Shown in pieces: positions 41,506 to 51,306 of a stretch of DNA of 64,000 nucleotides. A model generated the notes under the pieces. That model was given only the letters and a program-made list of their open reading frames with translations, did no database searches and was not told the DNA's origin. This DNA comes from Paracoccus sp. MC1862. Lineage in GTDB: Bacteria > Pseudomonadota > Alphaproteobacteria > Rhodobacterales > Rhodobacteraceae. The stretch lies in NCBI RefSeq assembly GCF_016617715.1, contig NZ_CP067225.1, positions 744,001-808,000 of the forward strand, given 5' to 3'. Numbering within the stretch: the stretch's first letter is position 1; the number at the start of each line of letters is the position of its first letter. Position numbers and translations under genes: made by a program.

Positions 41506-43371
41506 ATGAAGAAGACCGACAACCCCGCCGATCCGTTCAAGAAGGCGCTGGCCGAGGCGACCCGCGCCCTGGCCGACGAGCATGAACTGAACGTCACCTT
41601 CACCGCCGACCCTTCGGGCGTCGCGGGCGACACCATGCGGCTGCCGCAGATCAGCCGGCGGATGACGCGGGACGAGATCGTGCAGGCGCGCGGCACCGCC
41701 GACGCCTTGGCGATGAAGCTGCGCCACCACGACGCCCCCACCCATGCCCGCTATGCGCCCGCAGGCCCCATGGCGCGCGAGCTTTACGAGGCGATGGAAA
41801 CCGCCCGCTGCGAGGCGCTGGGCGCCCGCGACATGCCCGGCGCGCTGTCGAACATTGACGCCAGGCTGGGCGCCGAGGCCGAGCGCAAGGGCTATGCCCA
41901 GATCAAGGCCCCTGCCGACGCGCCGCTCTCGGTCGCGGCGGGCTATCTGGTGCGGCAGGCGGCGACGGGTCGGGCGCTGCCCCCGGCCGCGCAGCATGTC
42001 GCGGACCTGTGGCGGCCCTTCGTGGAACAGCAGGCGGGCGGCTCGCTGGCCGACGTCAGCGCGGCGCTGGCGGATCAGGCGGCCTTCGCACGGCTGTCGC
42101 GCAGGGTCATCGCCGACCTCGGCTATGGCGACCAGTTGGGCGACGACCCCGACGAGCCGCAGCAGGACGACTCGGACGAGAACGCCGAGCAGGACGAGGA
42201 ATCCGGCGACAACCAGTCCCGCGAGCAGGAGGAAGGCGACGACGCCGAGGCCAGCCCCGAACAAAGCCAGGAGCGGACGCAGGACGAGCGGCAGGCGCAG
42301 GTGTCCCTGGACGACCAGTCCGACGAGGAACTGGTCGAGGACGCCGAGATGGCGGACAGCGAGATGCCGCCGGACCTGCCCCCGCCCGTCAGCGAGGCCA
42401 GCGCCGACTACAAGGTCTATACGCAGGCCTTCGACGAGGAGATCCGGGCCGAGGATCTGGCCGATCCTGCCGAACTGGAACGCCTGCGGGCCTATCTGGA
42501 CAAGCAGTTGGAACCCCTGCGCGGGGCGGTCAGCCGTCTGGCCAACAAGCTGCAGCGCCGCCTTCAGGCCCAGCAGAACCGCAGTTGGGAATTCGACCGC
42601 GAGGAGGGGACGCTCGACGCGGGCCGTCTGGCGCGGGTGGTGGCAAACCCGACGACTCCGCTGTCCTTCAAGTGGGAGAAGGACACCGAGTTCCGGGATA
42701 CGGTGGTCACGATCCTGATCGACAACTCGGGATCGATGCGCGGGCGGCCCATCAGCATCGCCGCGATCTGCGCGGACGTGCTGGCGCGGACGCTGGAACG
42801 CTGTTCTGTCAAGGTGGAAATCCTCGGCTTCACCACCCGCGCCTGGAAGGGCGGGCAGAGCCGCGAGAAATGGCTTCAGGATGGGCGGCCCGCCACGCCG
42901 GGGCGCCTGAACGACCTGCGCCACATCATCTACAAGGGGGCCGACGCGCCCTGGCGGCGGGTTCGCCCGAACCTCGGGCTGATGATGAAGGAAGGCTTGC
43001 TTAAGGAAAACATCGACGGCGAGGCGCTGGAATGGGCGCATCGGCGGCTGGCGCGGCGGACCGAGGCGCGGCGCATCCTGATGGTGATCTCGGACGGCGC
43101 GCCGGTGGACGATTCCACCCTGTCGGTGAACCCCGCAAGCTATCTGGAAAAGCACCTGCGCGACGTGATCGCCATGATCGAGCGGCGGGCGCAGGTCGAA
43201 CTGATCGCCATCGGCATCGGCCATGACGTGACCCGCTATTACCAGCGCGCGGTCACGATCACCGATGTGGACCAGTTGGCCGGGGCGATGACCGAACAAC
43301 TGGCCGCGCTGTTCGAAAGCGACCCGAGGAAGCGCGCGCGGGCCATGGGCGGCGCAGGGCGGCGGGGGTGA
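41506..43371 (+). CDS. cobT: Cobaltochelatase subunit CobT
   Basis: A 621-residue subunit of the aerobic cobaltochelatase (CobNST), which inserts cobalt into hydrogenobyrinic acid diamide in vitamin B12 synthesis. The N-terminal helical domain is followed by a long acidic, Gln/Asp/Glu-rich linker (about residues 215-300). The C-terminal VWA domain has the metal-binding MIDAS motif [10 protein letters not shown] near residue 405 and later [11 protein letters not shown] chose ATG 41506 ([21 protein letters not shown]) with GGAAAAG upstream over ATG 41470. CobS, which usually lies close by, is not in the window. Confidence 0.94.
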   Translation: MKKTDNPADPFKKALAEATRALADEHELNVTFTADPSGVAGDTMRLPQISRRMTRDEIVQARGTADALAMKLRHHDAPTHARYAPAGPMARELYEAMETARCEALGARDMPGALSNIDARLGAEAERKGYAQIKAPADAPLSVAAGYLVRQAATGRALPPAAQHVADLWRPFVEQQAGGSLADVSAALADQAAFARLSRRVIADLGYGDQLGDDPDEPQQDDSDENAEQDEESGDNQSREQEEGDDAEASPEQSQERTQDERQAQVSLDDQSDEELVEDAEMADSEMPPDLPPPVSEASADYKVYTQAFDEEIRAEDLADPAELERLRAYLDKQLEPLRGAVSRLANKLQRRLQAQQNRSWEFDREEGTLDAGRLARVVANPTTPLSFKWEKDTEFRDTVVTILIDNSGSMRGRPISIAAICADVLARTLERCSVKVEILGFTTRAWKGGQSREKWLQDGRPATPGRLNDLRHIIYKGADAPWRRVRPNLGLMMKEGLLKENIDGEALEWAHRRLARRTEARRILMVISDGAPVDDSTLSVNPASYLEKHLRDVIAMIERRAQVELIAIGIGHDVTRYYQRAVTITDVDQLAGAMTEQLAALFESDPRKRARAMGGAGRRG

Positions 43372-43423
43372 TGGCGGAAACGGCAGTGCCACGCCCGTTG
43401 CAGCGGCTGCGGCGCCGGGCGTG

Positions 43424-44593
43424 ATGATCCCCAAGGCTTTCGTGCGCATGTTTGCGGTGGCGGCGGCGGTGGCGCTGGCCGGCTGCGGCATCGTGCCGTT
43501 GCGCATGGCCCCCGCCGTTCCGGCCGCAGTCCAGTCGCAGGCCGAACCCGCGGGCTATGCCCATATCCGTTTCTACGGCGACGAGCTTGGACCCAGCGAC
43601 GCCTCGGCCGACGACCTGGGCCGCGCCACGCTGGAGCGGCTGGCCTCCGGCGAGCCTCTGGACCTGCTGGCCCTGTCGGGCGGCGCGGATGCCGGGGCTT
43701 TCGGCGCGGGCGTGCTGAAGGGCTGGACCCAGCGTGGGGACCGGCCCGAGTTCGACTATGTGACGGGCGTGTCCACCGGGGCGTTGATCGCGCCGCTGGC
43801 CTTCCTCGGTCCCGGTTATGACGACGCGCTGCAGCGGTTCTACACCCAGACCACGGCCGCCGACATCTTCATCCTGCGCCCGTTGGCGGTGCTGGCGGGC
43901 GCGCCCTCGATCGGGGACAGCGCGCCGCTGCGCGACCAGATCAACCGGATCGTCACGCCGCAGATGGTCGCCGTCATCGCGGCCGAGCGACGGCGCGGCC
44001 GGTTGCTGCTGATCGGGACGACCGATCTCGATGCCCAGCGGCAGGTGATCTGGGACATCGGGCGGATCGCCGCATCAGGGCAGCCCGACCGGGTGCAGTT
44101 GATCCGCAAGATCCTGCTCGCCTCGGCCTCGGTGCCGGGGGCCTTCCCGCCCGTCACCATCGACGTGGTGGCCGGCGGGCGGCGCTATCAGGAACTGCAT
44201 GTCGATGGCGGCGTCACGCGCGGCGTCTTCGCCTATCCGCCCGACCTGCGGCCGCCGCCGCCGCGGGGACCGCGGCGGATGTGGGTGATCCGCAATTCCA
44301 AGCTTGCGGCCGAGCATCAGGCCACCCCGCCCGGCGTCGTGTCGATCGCCGCGCGCAGCGTGACCACGCTGATCAAGCACCAGTCGGTCAGCAACATTGC
44401 CGACATGCAGGCCCAGGCCCGGCGCGACGGCTTCGACTTCAACGTGACGGCGGTGCCGCCTGACCTGAACCTGCCGTCCTACCAGCCATTCGACGCGGTT
44501 TACATGAACACGCTGTTCGCCGCGGGACTGGCGACGGGCCGCTCGGCGCGTGGCTGGGCGGATGACGCGCAGCCTCTGCTGGGGCGGCGCTGA
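43424..44593 (+). CDS. Patatin-like phospholipase lipoprotein
   Basis: A 389-residue protein with a lipobox (AVALAGCGIV) at the end of its signal peptide, so it is probably membrane-anchored in the periplasm. The patatin domain has the glycine-rich oxyanion region LLALSGGADAGAFGAGVLKG, nucleophile GVSTG and catalytic Asp in DGGVTRG. It should hydrolyse phospholipid or other lipid esters. Start is ATG 43424; GTG 43421 immediately before is possible. No strong ribosome site is visible. It follows cobT by 52 bases. Confidence 0.87.
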   Translation: MIPKAFVRMFAVAAAVALAGCGIVPLRMAPAVPAAVQSQAEPAGYAHIRFYGDELGPSDASADDLGRATLERLASGEPLDLLALSGGADAGAFGAGVLKGWTQRGDRPEFDYVTGVSTGALIAPLAFLGPGYDDALQRFYTQTTAADIFILRPLAVLAGAPSIGDSAPLRDQINRIVTPQMVAVIAAERRRGRLLLIGTTDLDAQRQVIWDIGRIAASGQPDRVQLIRKILLASASVPGAFPPVTIDVVAGGRRYQELHVDGGVTRGVFAYPPDLRPPPPRGPRRMWVIRNSKLAAEHQATPPGVVSIAARSVTTLIKHQSVSNIADMQAQARRDGFDFNVTAVPPDLNLPSYQPFDAVYMNTLFAAGLATGRSARGWADDAQPLLGRR

Positions 44594-44608
44594 AGGAAAG
44601 GAAAGCGG

Positions 44609-46408
44609 ATGAGCTGGCAGGACTTCTCGGCCACCCTCGACCCCGCGGCAGCGGGGCCGAGGATCGCCGCGCTGCGGGACCTGATGGCGCGCCGGGGGCT
44701 TGACGCGGTGATCGTGCCCCGCGCCGACGCGCATCAGGGCGAATACGTGGCCGACGCAGACGCGCGGCTGCGCTGGCTGACCGGCTTTTCCGGCAGCGCC
44801 GGCTTTGCCATCGTCACGGCCCTGAAAGCGGGCGTCTTCATCGACGGGCGCTACCGGGTGCAGGTCCGGGCCGAGGTGGATCCGTCGATCCTCACCCCCG
44901 TGCCCTGGCCAGAGACCACCGCCAGCGCATGGCTGAAAAAGGCGCTGCCCCAGGGCGGGGCGCTGGGCTACGACCCCTGGCTGCATACCCGCGCCGAGAT
45001 CGAGGCGCTGGAAAAGGGGCTTGCGGGCAGCGGCATCGTCCTGCGGCCCATCGCCAATCCGGTCGATGCGATCTGGCCCGACCGCCCGGCCCCGCCGAAA
45101 GGCGCGGCGCGCGTCCATGACGCGGCGCTGGCCGGGGCGGGTCCGGCCGAGAAACGGGCCGCCATCGCGGCGGCGCTGCAGGCGGCGGGGCAGCGGACGG
45201 CGGTGCTGACGATGCCGGATTCGATCGCTTGGCTTCTGAACATCCGGGGCGCGGACATTCCCCGGAACCCGATCGTGCAGGCTTTTGCCACCATCGACGC
45301 CGAGGAGCGGGTAGGCCTGTTCGCGGACCCTGACAAGTTCGACGACAAGCTGCGGGCGCATCTGGGCAATGAGGTGACGATCTCGCATCCTGCACAGTTC
45401 GCCCCGGCGCTTGAGCAGTTGCAAGGTCCGGTCAGGCTGGATGCCGACACCGCCCCCGAGGCGGTGTTCCGCGCGGTCGAGGAGGCGGGGATCGCGATCG
45501 CCCGCGACCGCGATCCCGTGGCGCTGCCCAAGGCCCGCAAGACCCTCGCAGAGATCGAGGGGATGCGCGCCGCCCATCGCCGCGACGCGGTGGCGGTGAT
45601 CCGGGCTTTGGCGTGGGTGGACGGGCGAGAGCCGGGCCGCTTCACCGAGATCGACGTGGCCAGGACGCTGGAAGGCTTCCGCCGCGAGGCGGGCGCCATC
45701 GACATCAGCTTCGACACCATCTGCGGCGCAGGCCCGAACGGCGCCATCGTGCATTACCGCGTGACCGGGGCCACGAACCGGACCGTCGAGAATGGCGAGT
45801 TGCTGCTGCTGGACTCGGGCGGCCAGTTCCCCGACGGCACGACCGACATCACCCGGACCATCGCCATCGGCGCGCCGGCCGAAGCCGCGCGGGACGCCTA
45901 TACGCGGGTGCTGCAGGGGATGATCGCGCTCAGCCGGTTGCGGTTCCCCAATGGCCTGTCGGGACGGGATATCGAGGCGGTGGCGCGCGCACCGCTTTGG
46001 ACGGCCGGGATGGATTTCGACCACGGCACCGGCCACGGCGTGGGCGCCGCGCTGTGCGTGCACGAAGGGCCGCTGCGGATATCCCGCCGGTCGGAACTGC
46101 CGCTGGAACCGGGCATGATCTTTTCCAACGAGCCCGGCTATTACCGCGAGGGCGAGTGGGGCATCCGCATCGAGAACCTGATCGTCGTGGAACCCGCCGC
46201 CAGCCCGGACGGGCGCGAGATGCTGGGCTTCGAGACGCTGACGCTGGTGCCCATCGACAAGCGCCTGATCGGGATCGGGATGCTGAGCCGCGCCGAGATT
46301 GCCTGGCTTGACGCCTATCACGCGCGGGTGCGGGACGAGATCGGGCCGCTGGTGCCCGAGGACGTGCGGGGTTGGCTGCAGCAAGCGACGGCGCCGCTGC
46401 AGGGGTGA
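44609..46408 (+). CDS. pepP: Xaa-Pro aminopeptidase (M24B)
   Basis: A 599-residue long form of aminopeptidase P with two creatinase-like N-terminal domains followed by the pita-bread catalytic domain. Metal ligands are visible in LLDSGGQFPDGTTDITRT (two Asp), FDHGTGHGVGAA (His), FSNEPGYY (Glu) and WGIRIENLI (Glu). It removes N-terminal residues before proline. The start ATG 44609 has GGAAAGGAAAG upstream and lies 15 bases after the patatin gene. A dispersed repeat (copy C) follows. Confidence 0.93.
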   Translation: MSWQDFSATLDPAAAGPRIAALRDLMARRGLDAVIVPRADAHQGEYVADADARLRWLTGFSGSAGFAIVTALKAGVFIDGRYRVQVRAEVDPSILTPVPWPETTASAWLKKALPQGGALGYDPWLHTRAEIEALEKGLAGSGIVLRPIANPVDAIWPDRPAPPKGAARVHDAALAGAGPAEKRAAIAAALQAAGQRTAVLTMPDSIAWLLNIRGADIPRNPIVQAFATIDAEERVGLFADPDKFDDKLRAHLGNEVTISHPAQFAPALEQLQGPVRLDADTAPEAVFRAVEEAGIAIARDRDPVALPKARKTLAEIEGMRAAHRRDAVAVIRALAWVDGREPGRFTEIDVARTLEGFRREAGAIDISFDTICGAGPNGAIVHYRVTGATNRTVENGELLLLDSGGQFPDGTTDITRTIAIGAPAEAARDAYTRVLQGMIALSRLRFPNGLSGRDIEAVARAPLWTAGMDFDHGTGHGVGAALCVHEGPLRISRRSELPLEPGMIFSNEPGYYREGEWGIRIENLIVVEPAASPDGREMLGFETLTLVPIDKRLIGIGMLSRAEIAWLDAYHARVRDEIGPLVPEDVRGWLQQATAPLQG

Positions 46409-46415
46409 GGTCGCA

Positions 46416-46473
46416 GGGGGCGCTGCCCCCGGCCGTTCCGGCCTTCCCCGGGATATTTTCACGAAGAAGAAGC
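46416..46473 (+). repeat. Dispersed two-hairpin repeat, copy C
   Basis: Plus-strand order is hairpin 1 GGGGGC GCT GCCCCC (46416-46430), hairpin 2 GGCC GTTCC GGCC (46431-46443), then TTCCCCGGGATATTTTCACGAAGAAGAAG. It begins eight bases after the pepP stop, so it may terminate or stabilise that transcript. The tail is nearly the same as in copies A and B while the second stem is different in each. Confidence 0.75.
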
Positions 46474-46528
46474 ACCTTGAGCGCGGCGCGGTGCGCTGGC
46501 ATCTTCCGTCAGCCTTGGAGGACTAACC

Positions 46529-47908
46529 ATGCCCATTTCCGAAGCCGTCCTGTCTGAATTGCGCGCCATCCTCGGCGATCGGCTTTCCACCGGCGAATCC
46601 GACCGCGCGCTGCATGGCGCCTCGGAGACTTTCCACCGGGCGCCGCCGCCGGATGCCGTAGCCTTTCCGCTGGACACGGGCGAGGTCTCGCGCATCCTGA
46701 AGGTCTGCGACGACAACGGCGTGCCGGTGATCGGCTGGGGGACGGGCACCTCGCTGGAAGGGCACGCGTTGGCGATCCATGGCGGGCTGGTCGTCGACCT
46801 GATGCGGATGGACCGGGTGCTTGAGGTCCGCCCCGAGGACGTGCTGGCCGTCGTCCAGCCGGGTGTTACCCGCGAGGCGCTGAACACCGAACTGCGGGCG
46901 ACCGGGCTGATGTTCCCGGTCGATCCCGGGGCCAACGCCTCGCTGGGCGGGATGGCCGCGACGCGGGCCAGCGGCACGACCTCGGTGCGCTATGGCACGA
47001 TGCGGCAGAACATCCTGGCGCTGGAGGTCGTGCTGGCCGACGGGCGCATCATCCGCACCGGCACGCGGGCAGCCAAGTCCAGCGCCGGCTATGACCTGAC
47101 CGCGCTGATGGTGGGGTCCGAAGGCACACTGGGCATCATCACCGAACTGACCCTGCGCCTGCACGGCCAGCCCGAGGACGTCTCCGCCGCCGTCTGCGCC
47201 TTCCCTTCGCTTTCCGAAGCCGTGACCTGCGTGGCGCAGACCATGCAGCTTGGCATTCCCATGGCGCGGATCGAGTTCATGGACCCGATGGCCATGCGCG
47301 CCATCAACCTGCACTCGGGTTCGGACTACCGCGAGGAGCCGCATCTGATGGTCGAGTTCAACGGCTCGCCCGAGGCCGTGCGCGCCAATGCCCAGGGCTT
47401 CGGCGAGATCGCGGCCGAGAACGGTGGGCAGGGGTTCCACTGGGCCTCCACCCCCGACGAGCGCAACCGGCTGTGGGAGGCGCGTCACGCGGCCTACTGG
47501 GCCACGCTGAAGCTGCGGCCCGGCGCGACGGGGGTCGTCACCGACATCTGCGTGCCGATGTCCGAACTGCCTGCAGCGGTCGAGGCGGCGGCGGCCGACA
47601 TGCAGGAAGCCGGCATCTTCGGCAATATCGTCGGCCATGTCGGCGACGGCAACTTCCACACGCTGCTGCTGGTCGAGCCGGGCAACGAGGGCGAGATTGC
47701 AACTGCCAAGCGATTGGCCCACCGCATGGCGGAACGCGCGCTGGCGGTGGGCGGCACGATCAGCGGCGAACACGGCATCGGCATCGGCAAGCGCGAGCTG
47801 ATGCGCAACCAGCATGGCGAGGCCTGCGCGGTGATGGCGGCCATCAAGCAGGCGCTCGATCCCAACAACATCATGAACCCCGGCAAGCTGCTGCCGGACA
47901 TGGACTGA
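46529..47908 (+). CDS. FAD-linked oxidoreductase of the GlcD/D-lactate dehydrogenase family
   Basis: A 459-residue flavoprotein. The N-terminal PCMH FAD-binding domain includes VIGWGTGTSLEGHALAIHGG and DPGANASLGGMAATRASGT; the C-terminal FAD-oxidase domain has HVGDGNFH and GGTISGEHGIGIGKRE. Such enzymes oxidise D-lactate, glycolate or D-2-hydroxy acids and pass electrons to cytochrome c or quinone. No GlcE or GlcF gene is adjacent, favouring a stand-alone D-lactate dehydrogenase (cytochrome) over glycolate oxidase. TTGGAGGA precedes ATG 46529. Confidence 0.9.
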   Translation: MPISEAVLSELRAILGDRLSTGESDRALHGASETFHRAPPPDAVAFPLDTGEVSRILKVCDDNGVPVIGWGTGTSLEGHALAIHGGLVVDLMRMDRVLEVRPEDVLAVVQPGVTREALNTELRATGLMFPVDPGANASLGGMAATRASGTTSVRYGTMRQNILALEVVLADGRIIRTGTRAAKSSAGYDLTALMVGSEGTLGIITELTLRLHGQPEDVSAAVCAFPSLSEAVTCVAQTMQLGIPMARIEFMDPMAMRAINLHSGSDYREEPHLMVEFNGSPEAVRANAQGFGEIAAENGGQGFHWASTPDERNRLWEARHAAYWATLKLRPGATGVVTDICVPMSELPAAVEAAAADMQEAGIFGNIVGHVGDGNFHTLLLVEPGNEGEIATAKRLAHRMAERALAVGGTISGEHGIGIGKRELMRNQHGEACAVMAAIKQALDPNNIMNPGKLLPDMD

Positions 47909-48027
47909 GGGCCTGACGGTTTCGTGAACAGGGCCGCGCCGCTGCCCGGGGCGGCTGTCGTGACTTTGCCCGGAAACCCGTGGAATAGTCTCGCCAAACA
48001 AGGCCAAGAAACGGAACGAGGCGGGAC

Positions 48028-48855
48028 ATGAGATTGTGGATCAAGGCGGTGGCGCTGGCAGCCGTCACCGCGTTGGCAGGCTGTGCGGGCGCGCCGACAC
48101 AGCGCGTGGTGACGGATGTCAGCATCGGGTCGGGCCAGACGGTCCGGGGCGCCTTCACCGGCGGCGCGGTGCCGCTGTTCGGGGATACCGCCCCCCATGT
48201 CTGGACCAGCGGCCACCCCTACAACCTGCCGGTGCATGGCGTGGACGTGGCCCGCTATCAGGGCGACGTGAACTGGCCTCTGGCGCGGCAGTCGGGCGTC
48301 AGCTTCGCCTTCATCAAGGCGACCGAGGGTGGCGACCACATCGACCCGATGTTCCGCCGCTACTGGGCCGAGACACGGGCCGCCGGCATCCCGCGCGGGG
48401 CCTATCACTTCTACTACTTCTGCCGCCGCGGGGCCGAGCAGGCGGCCTGGTTCATCGCCAACGTGCCGCGCGAACGCGGCGCGCTGCCGCCCGTCCTCGA
48501 CCTCGAATGGAACAGCCATTCGCGGACCTGCCGCTATCGGCCGACGCCGGCCGAGGTGCAGCGCGAGGTCGCCATCTTCATGGACATGCTGACCCGCCAC
48601 TATGGCCAGCGCCCAATCATCTACACCACCGTCGATTTCTACCGCGAGACCGGCGTGCGGAACGTGAATGCCGAGTTCTGGCTGCGTTCGGTCGCCGACC
48701 ATCCGCGCGGCACCTATCCGGGCCAGCGCTGGAGCTTCTGGCAGTACACCGGCACCGGCACCGCGCCGGGTTTCCGCGGCAACGTGGACCTGAACGCCTT
48801 CGCCGGCAACCGCGCCCAGTGGAACCGCTGGCTGGCGATGCGGATGCAGCGCTGA
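48028..48855 (+). CDS. GH25 lysozyme-type lipoprotein
   Basis: A 275-residue protein with a lipoprotein signal (ALAAVTALAGCAG). The glycoside hydrolase 25 barrel has VHGVDVARYQGDVNW at the start, FAFIKATEGGDHIDPMF, then the acidic pair in VLDLEWNSHSRTC, and RWSFWQYTGTGTAPGF at the end. It should cleave the N-acetylmuramic acid-N-acetylglucosamine bond of peptidoglycan in the periplasm or outer membrane. GAACGAGGCGGGAC precedes ATG 48028. A decayed CPBP gene follows after four bases. Confidence 0.9.
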   Translation: MRLWIKAVALAAVTALAGCAGAPTQRVVTDVSIGSGQTVRGAFTGGAVPLFGDTAPHVWTSGHPYNLPVHGVDVARYQGDVNWPLARQSGVSFAFIKATEGGDHIDPMFRRYWAETRAAGIPRGAYHFYYFCRRGAEQAAWFIANVPRERGALPPVLDLEWNSHSRTCRYRPTPAEVQREVAIFMDMLTRHYGQRPIIYTTVDFYRETGVRNVNAEFWLRSVADHPRGTYPGQRWSFWQYTGTGTAPGFRGNVDLNAFAGNRAQWNRWLAMRMQR

Positions 48856-48859
48856 GGCG

Positions 48860-49465
48860 ATGACGCGGCGCGCGGCATTATGGGCCGAGTTCCCCAGCTT
48901 GTTCGTCGGCGCGCCGCTGGCCATCGCGCTGTTCCTGCCCCCGCGTGAGATGTTCGCGGCGCTGTTCGCTTTCGCCCTCGCGGGGCTTGGGCTGCTGTGA
49001 TGGACCGGAAATTTCGACTGGCGCAACCTCCTGTGCGGGTGGGGGCGCGTAAGCTGGACCCGCAGCATCGCCTTCGCTGCACTGGTGGCGGTCACGGGGC
49101 TGGCCATCATGTGGCTGGCGCAGCCGGGCTTCCTGCCGAACCTGTCGCCGGACCGGCTGCGCTTCCTGCTGGTGCTGTGGTGCCTTTGTCCGCTGCTGTC
49201 GGCACTGCCGCAGGAGCTGATCTTCCGCTCGCTGTTCCTCCAGCGCTATGCCGGGCTGTTTTCCGGCGAGGCGCAGGCGCATCTGATGTAATGGTTCTGG
49301 GTCGTGCTGGCGCTGACCTTCCTGGGCGGCCTGGTGTTCGCCCATGTGTATCTGCGCCGCGGCTTTCCGGCTGTCTGGGTGCTGCATGGCATCTCGGGCA
49401 ACGCGCTGTTCACGATGTGCATGGGGCGGTATTTCTTCTCGGGCAACGTGGTGCAGCCGTTCTGA
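48860..49465 (+). pseudogene. CPBP (CAAX) intramembrane protease pseudogene
   Basis: One frame reads MTRRAALWAEFPSLFVGAPLA, then TGA at 48998-49000, NFDWRNLLCG and a long helix, the catalytic-type PQELIFRSLFLQRYAGLF, then TAA at 49289-49291 and [37 protein letters not shown] before a normal stop at 49463-49465. This is a CPBP family protease broken by two in-frame stops. The segment between RYAGLF and AHLM looks shortened, removing the usual helix around the second motif. The reading frame is otherwise unshifted, so decay seems recent. Confidence 0.78.
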
Positions 49466-49470
49466 CCGGC

Positions 49471-49499
49471 TTGACTTGATGGCCCGCGCGGCGTTCATG
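49471..49499 (+). promoter_or_regulatory. Weak candidate aspS promoter
   Basis: TTGACT at 49471-49476, a 17-base spacer and TTCATG at 49494-49499. The aspS start is 28 bases downstream. The -35 is good, the -10 poor. Confidence 0.3.
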
Positions 49500-49526
49500 C
49501 GGCACCGGACCACAAGAGGACGCGCC

Positions 49527-51305
49527 ATGAACGCCTATCGCAGCCACACCTGCGGCCAGTTGACCGCCGCCGACGCCGGGACCACCGTGCGCCTGTCGGG
49601 CTGGGTGCATCGGGTGCGCGACCACGGGGGCGTGCTGTTCATCGACCTGCGCGACCATTACGGCATCACCCAGGTGATCGCCGACAGCGACTCTCCGGCG
49701 TTTTCCACGCTGGAAAAGCTGCGGGCCGAGACGGTGATCCGCATCGACGGAAAGGTGAAGCTGCGGGACACGAACCTCGTGAACCCCAAGCTGCCGACCG
49801 GCGAGATCGAGGTCTATGCGACGCATGTCGCGGTGCTGGGCGCGTCCGACGATCTGCCGCTGCCGGTCTTCGGCGACCATGACTACCCCGAAGAAACGCG
49901 CCTCGCCTATCGCTTCCTCGACCTGCGGCGCGAGTCCCTGCACAACAACATCATGCTGCGGTCCCACGTGGTGAAATGGCTGCGCGACGCCATGTGGGAC
50001 GCGGGCTTCACCGAGTTCCAGACGCCGATCATCACCGCCTCGTCGCCCGAAGGCGCGCGAGACTTCCTCGTGCCCTCGCGGCTGCATCCGGGCAAGTTCT
50101 ACGCGCTGCCGCAGGCGCCGCAGCAGTTCAAGCAACTCATCATGGTGGCGGGCTTCGACCGCTATTTCCAGATCGCCCCCTGCTTCCGCGACGAGGACCC
50201 GCGCGCCGACCGCTCGCCTACCGACTTCTACCAGCTTGACGTGGAAATGAGCTTTGTCGAGCAGAAGGACGTCTTCGCTGCCATCCAGCCGGTGATCCAG
50301 CGGCTGTTCGAACAGTTCGGTAACGGCCGCCGCGTGGACAGCGAATGGCCGCTGATCCCCTATGTCGAGGCACTGAAGAAATACGGCACCGACAAGCCCG
50401 ACCTGCGCAACCCGATCGAGATGGTGGACGTGTCCGAGCATTTCCGCGGCTCGGGCTTCGGCATCTTCGCGCGTCTGCTGGAGCAGGAGGGCACCGAGAT
50501 CCGCGCCATTCCCGCGCCGACCGGCGGCAGCCGCAAGTTCGCGGACCGGATGAACGCCTTTGCCCAACAGCAGGGGCTGCCAGGGATGGGCTACATCTTC
50601 TGGCGCAAGGATGACACGGGCGCGACAGAGGCCGCCGGTCCCATCGCCAAGGCGCTTGGTCCCGAGAAGACCGAGGCCATCCGCACCGCGCTGAACCTGA
50701 ACGAAGGCGATGCCGTCTTCTTCCTCGGCGGCAAGCCCTCGGACTTCGAGGCCGTCGCGGGCCGGGCGCGGTCCGAGATTGGGCGCGAACTCGGGCTGAT
50801 CGACGAAAACCAGTTCAAGTTCGCTTGGATCGTCGATTTCCCGATGTACGAGAAGACCGAGGACGGCCGCATCGACTTCAGCCACAACCCCTTCTCGATG
50901 CCGCAAGGCGGGATGGAGGCGCTGGAGGGCGATCCGCTGAAGGTCCATGCCTACCAGTATGACCTCGCCTGCAACGGCTATGAGCTGATCTCGGGCGGCA
51001 TCCGCAACCACACGCCGGACATCATGTTCAAGGCCTTCGAGATCGCGGGCTACGGCCGGGACGAGGTGGAAAAGCGTTTCGGCGGCATGGTCAAGGCCTT
51101 CCGCTATGGCGCCCCCCCGCACGGTGGCTGCGCGGCGGGGATCGACCGGATCGTGATGCTGCTGGCGGACGAGCAGAACATCCGCGAGGTCATCATGTTC
51201 CCGATGAACCAGCGGGCCGAGGACCTGATGATGGGCGCGCCCAGCGAGCCCACCAACGAGCAGTTGCGCGAGTTGCGCCTGCGGGTGCTGCCGAAGGACG
51301 CCTGA
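49527..51305 (+). CDS. aspS: Aspartyl-tRNA synthetase (bacterial, probably non-discriminating)
   Basis: A 592-residue bacterial-type class II AspRS with OB-fold anticodon domain ([23 protein letters not shown]), motif 2 [25 protein letters not shown], the GAD insertion and motif 3 [14 protein letters not shown]. Alphaproteobacteria often lack AsnRS and use a relaxed AspRS that makes Asp-tRNA-Asn, which GatCAB amidates; gatB is 9.5 kb away in this window. AAGAGGA precedes ATG 49527. Confidence 0.96.
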   Translation: MNAYRSHTCGQLTAADAGTTVRLSGWVHRVRDHGGVLFIDLRDHYGITQVIADSDSPAFSTLEKLRAETVIRIDGKVKLRDTNLVNPKLPTGEIEVYATHVAVLGASDDLPLPVFGDHDYPEETRLAYRFLDLRRESLHNNIMLRSHVVKWLRDAMWDAGFTEFQTPIITASSPEGARDFLVPSRLHPGKFYALPQAPQQFKQLIMVAGFDRYFQIAPCFRDEDPRADRSPTDFYQLDVEMSFVEQKDVFAAIQPVIQRLFEQFGNGRRVDSEWPLIPYVEALKKYGTDKPDLRNPIEMVDVSEHFRGSGFGIFARLLEQEGTEIRAIPAPTGGSRKFADRMNAFAQQQGLPGMGYIFWRKDDTGATEAAGPIAKALGPEKTEAIRTALNLNEGDAVFFLGGKPSDFEAVAGRARSEIGRELGLIDENQFKFAWIVDFPMYEKTEDGRIDFSHNPFSMPQGGMEALEGDPLKVHAYQYDLACNGYELISGGIRNHTPDIMFKAFEIAGYGRDEVEKRFGGMVKAFRYGAPPHGGCAAGIDRIVMLLADEQNIREVIMFPMNQRAEDLMMGAPSEPTNEQLRELRLRVLPKDA

Positions 51306-51306
51306 G

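Noticed and set aside
48998..49000. In-frame TGA in the CPBP gene read as selenocysteine
   Set aside because: No SECIS-like hairpin seen directly after it, the family does not use selenocysteine, and a second stop (TAA at 49289) also interrupts the gene.
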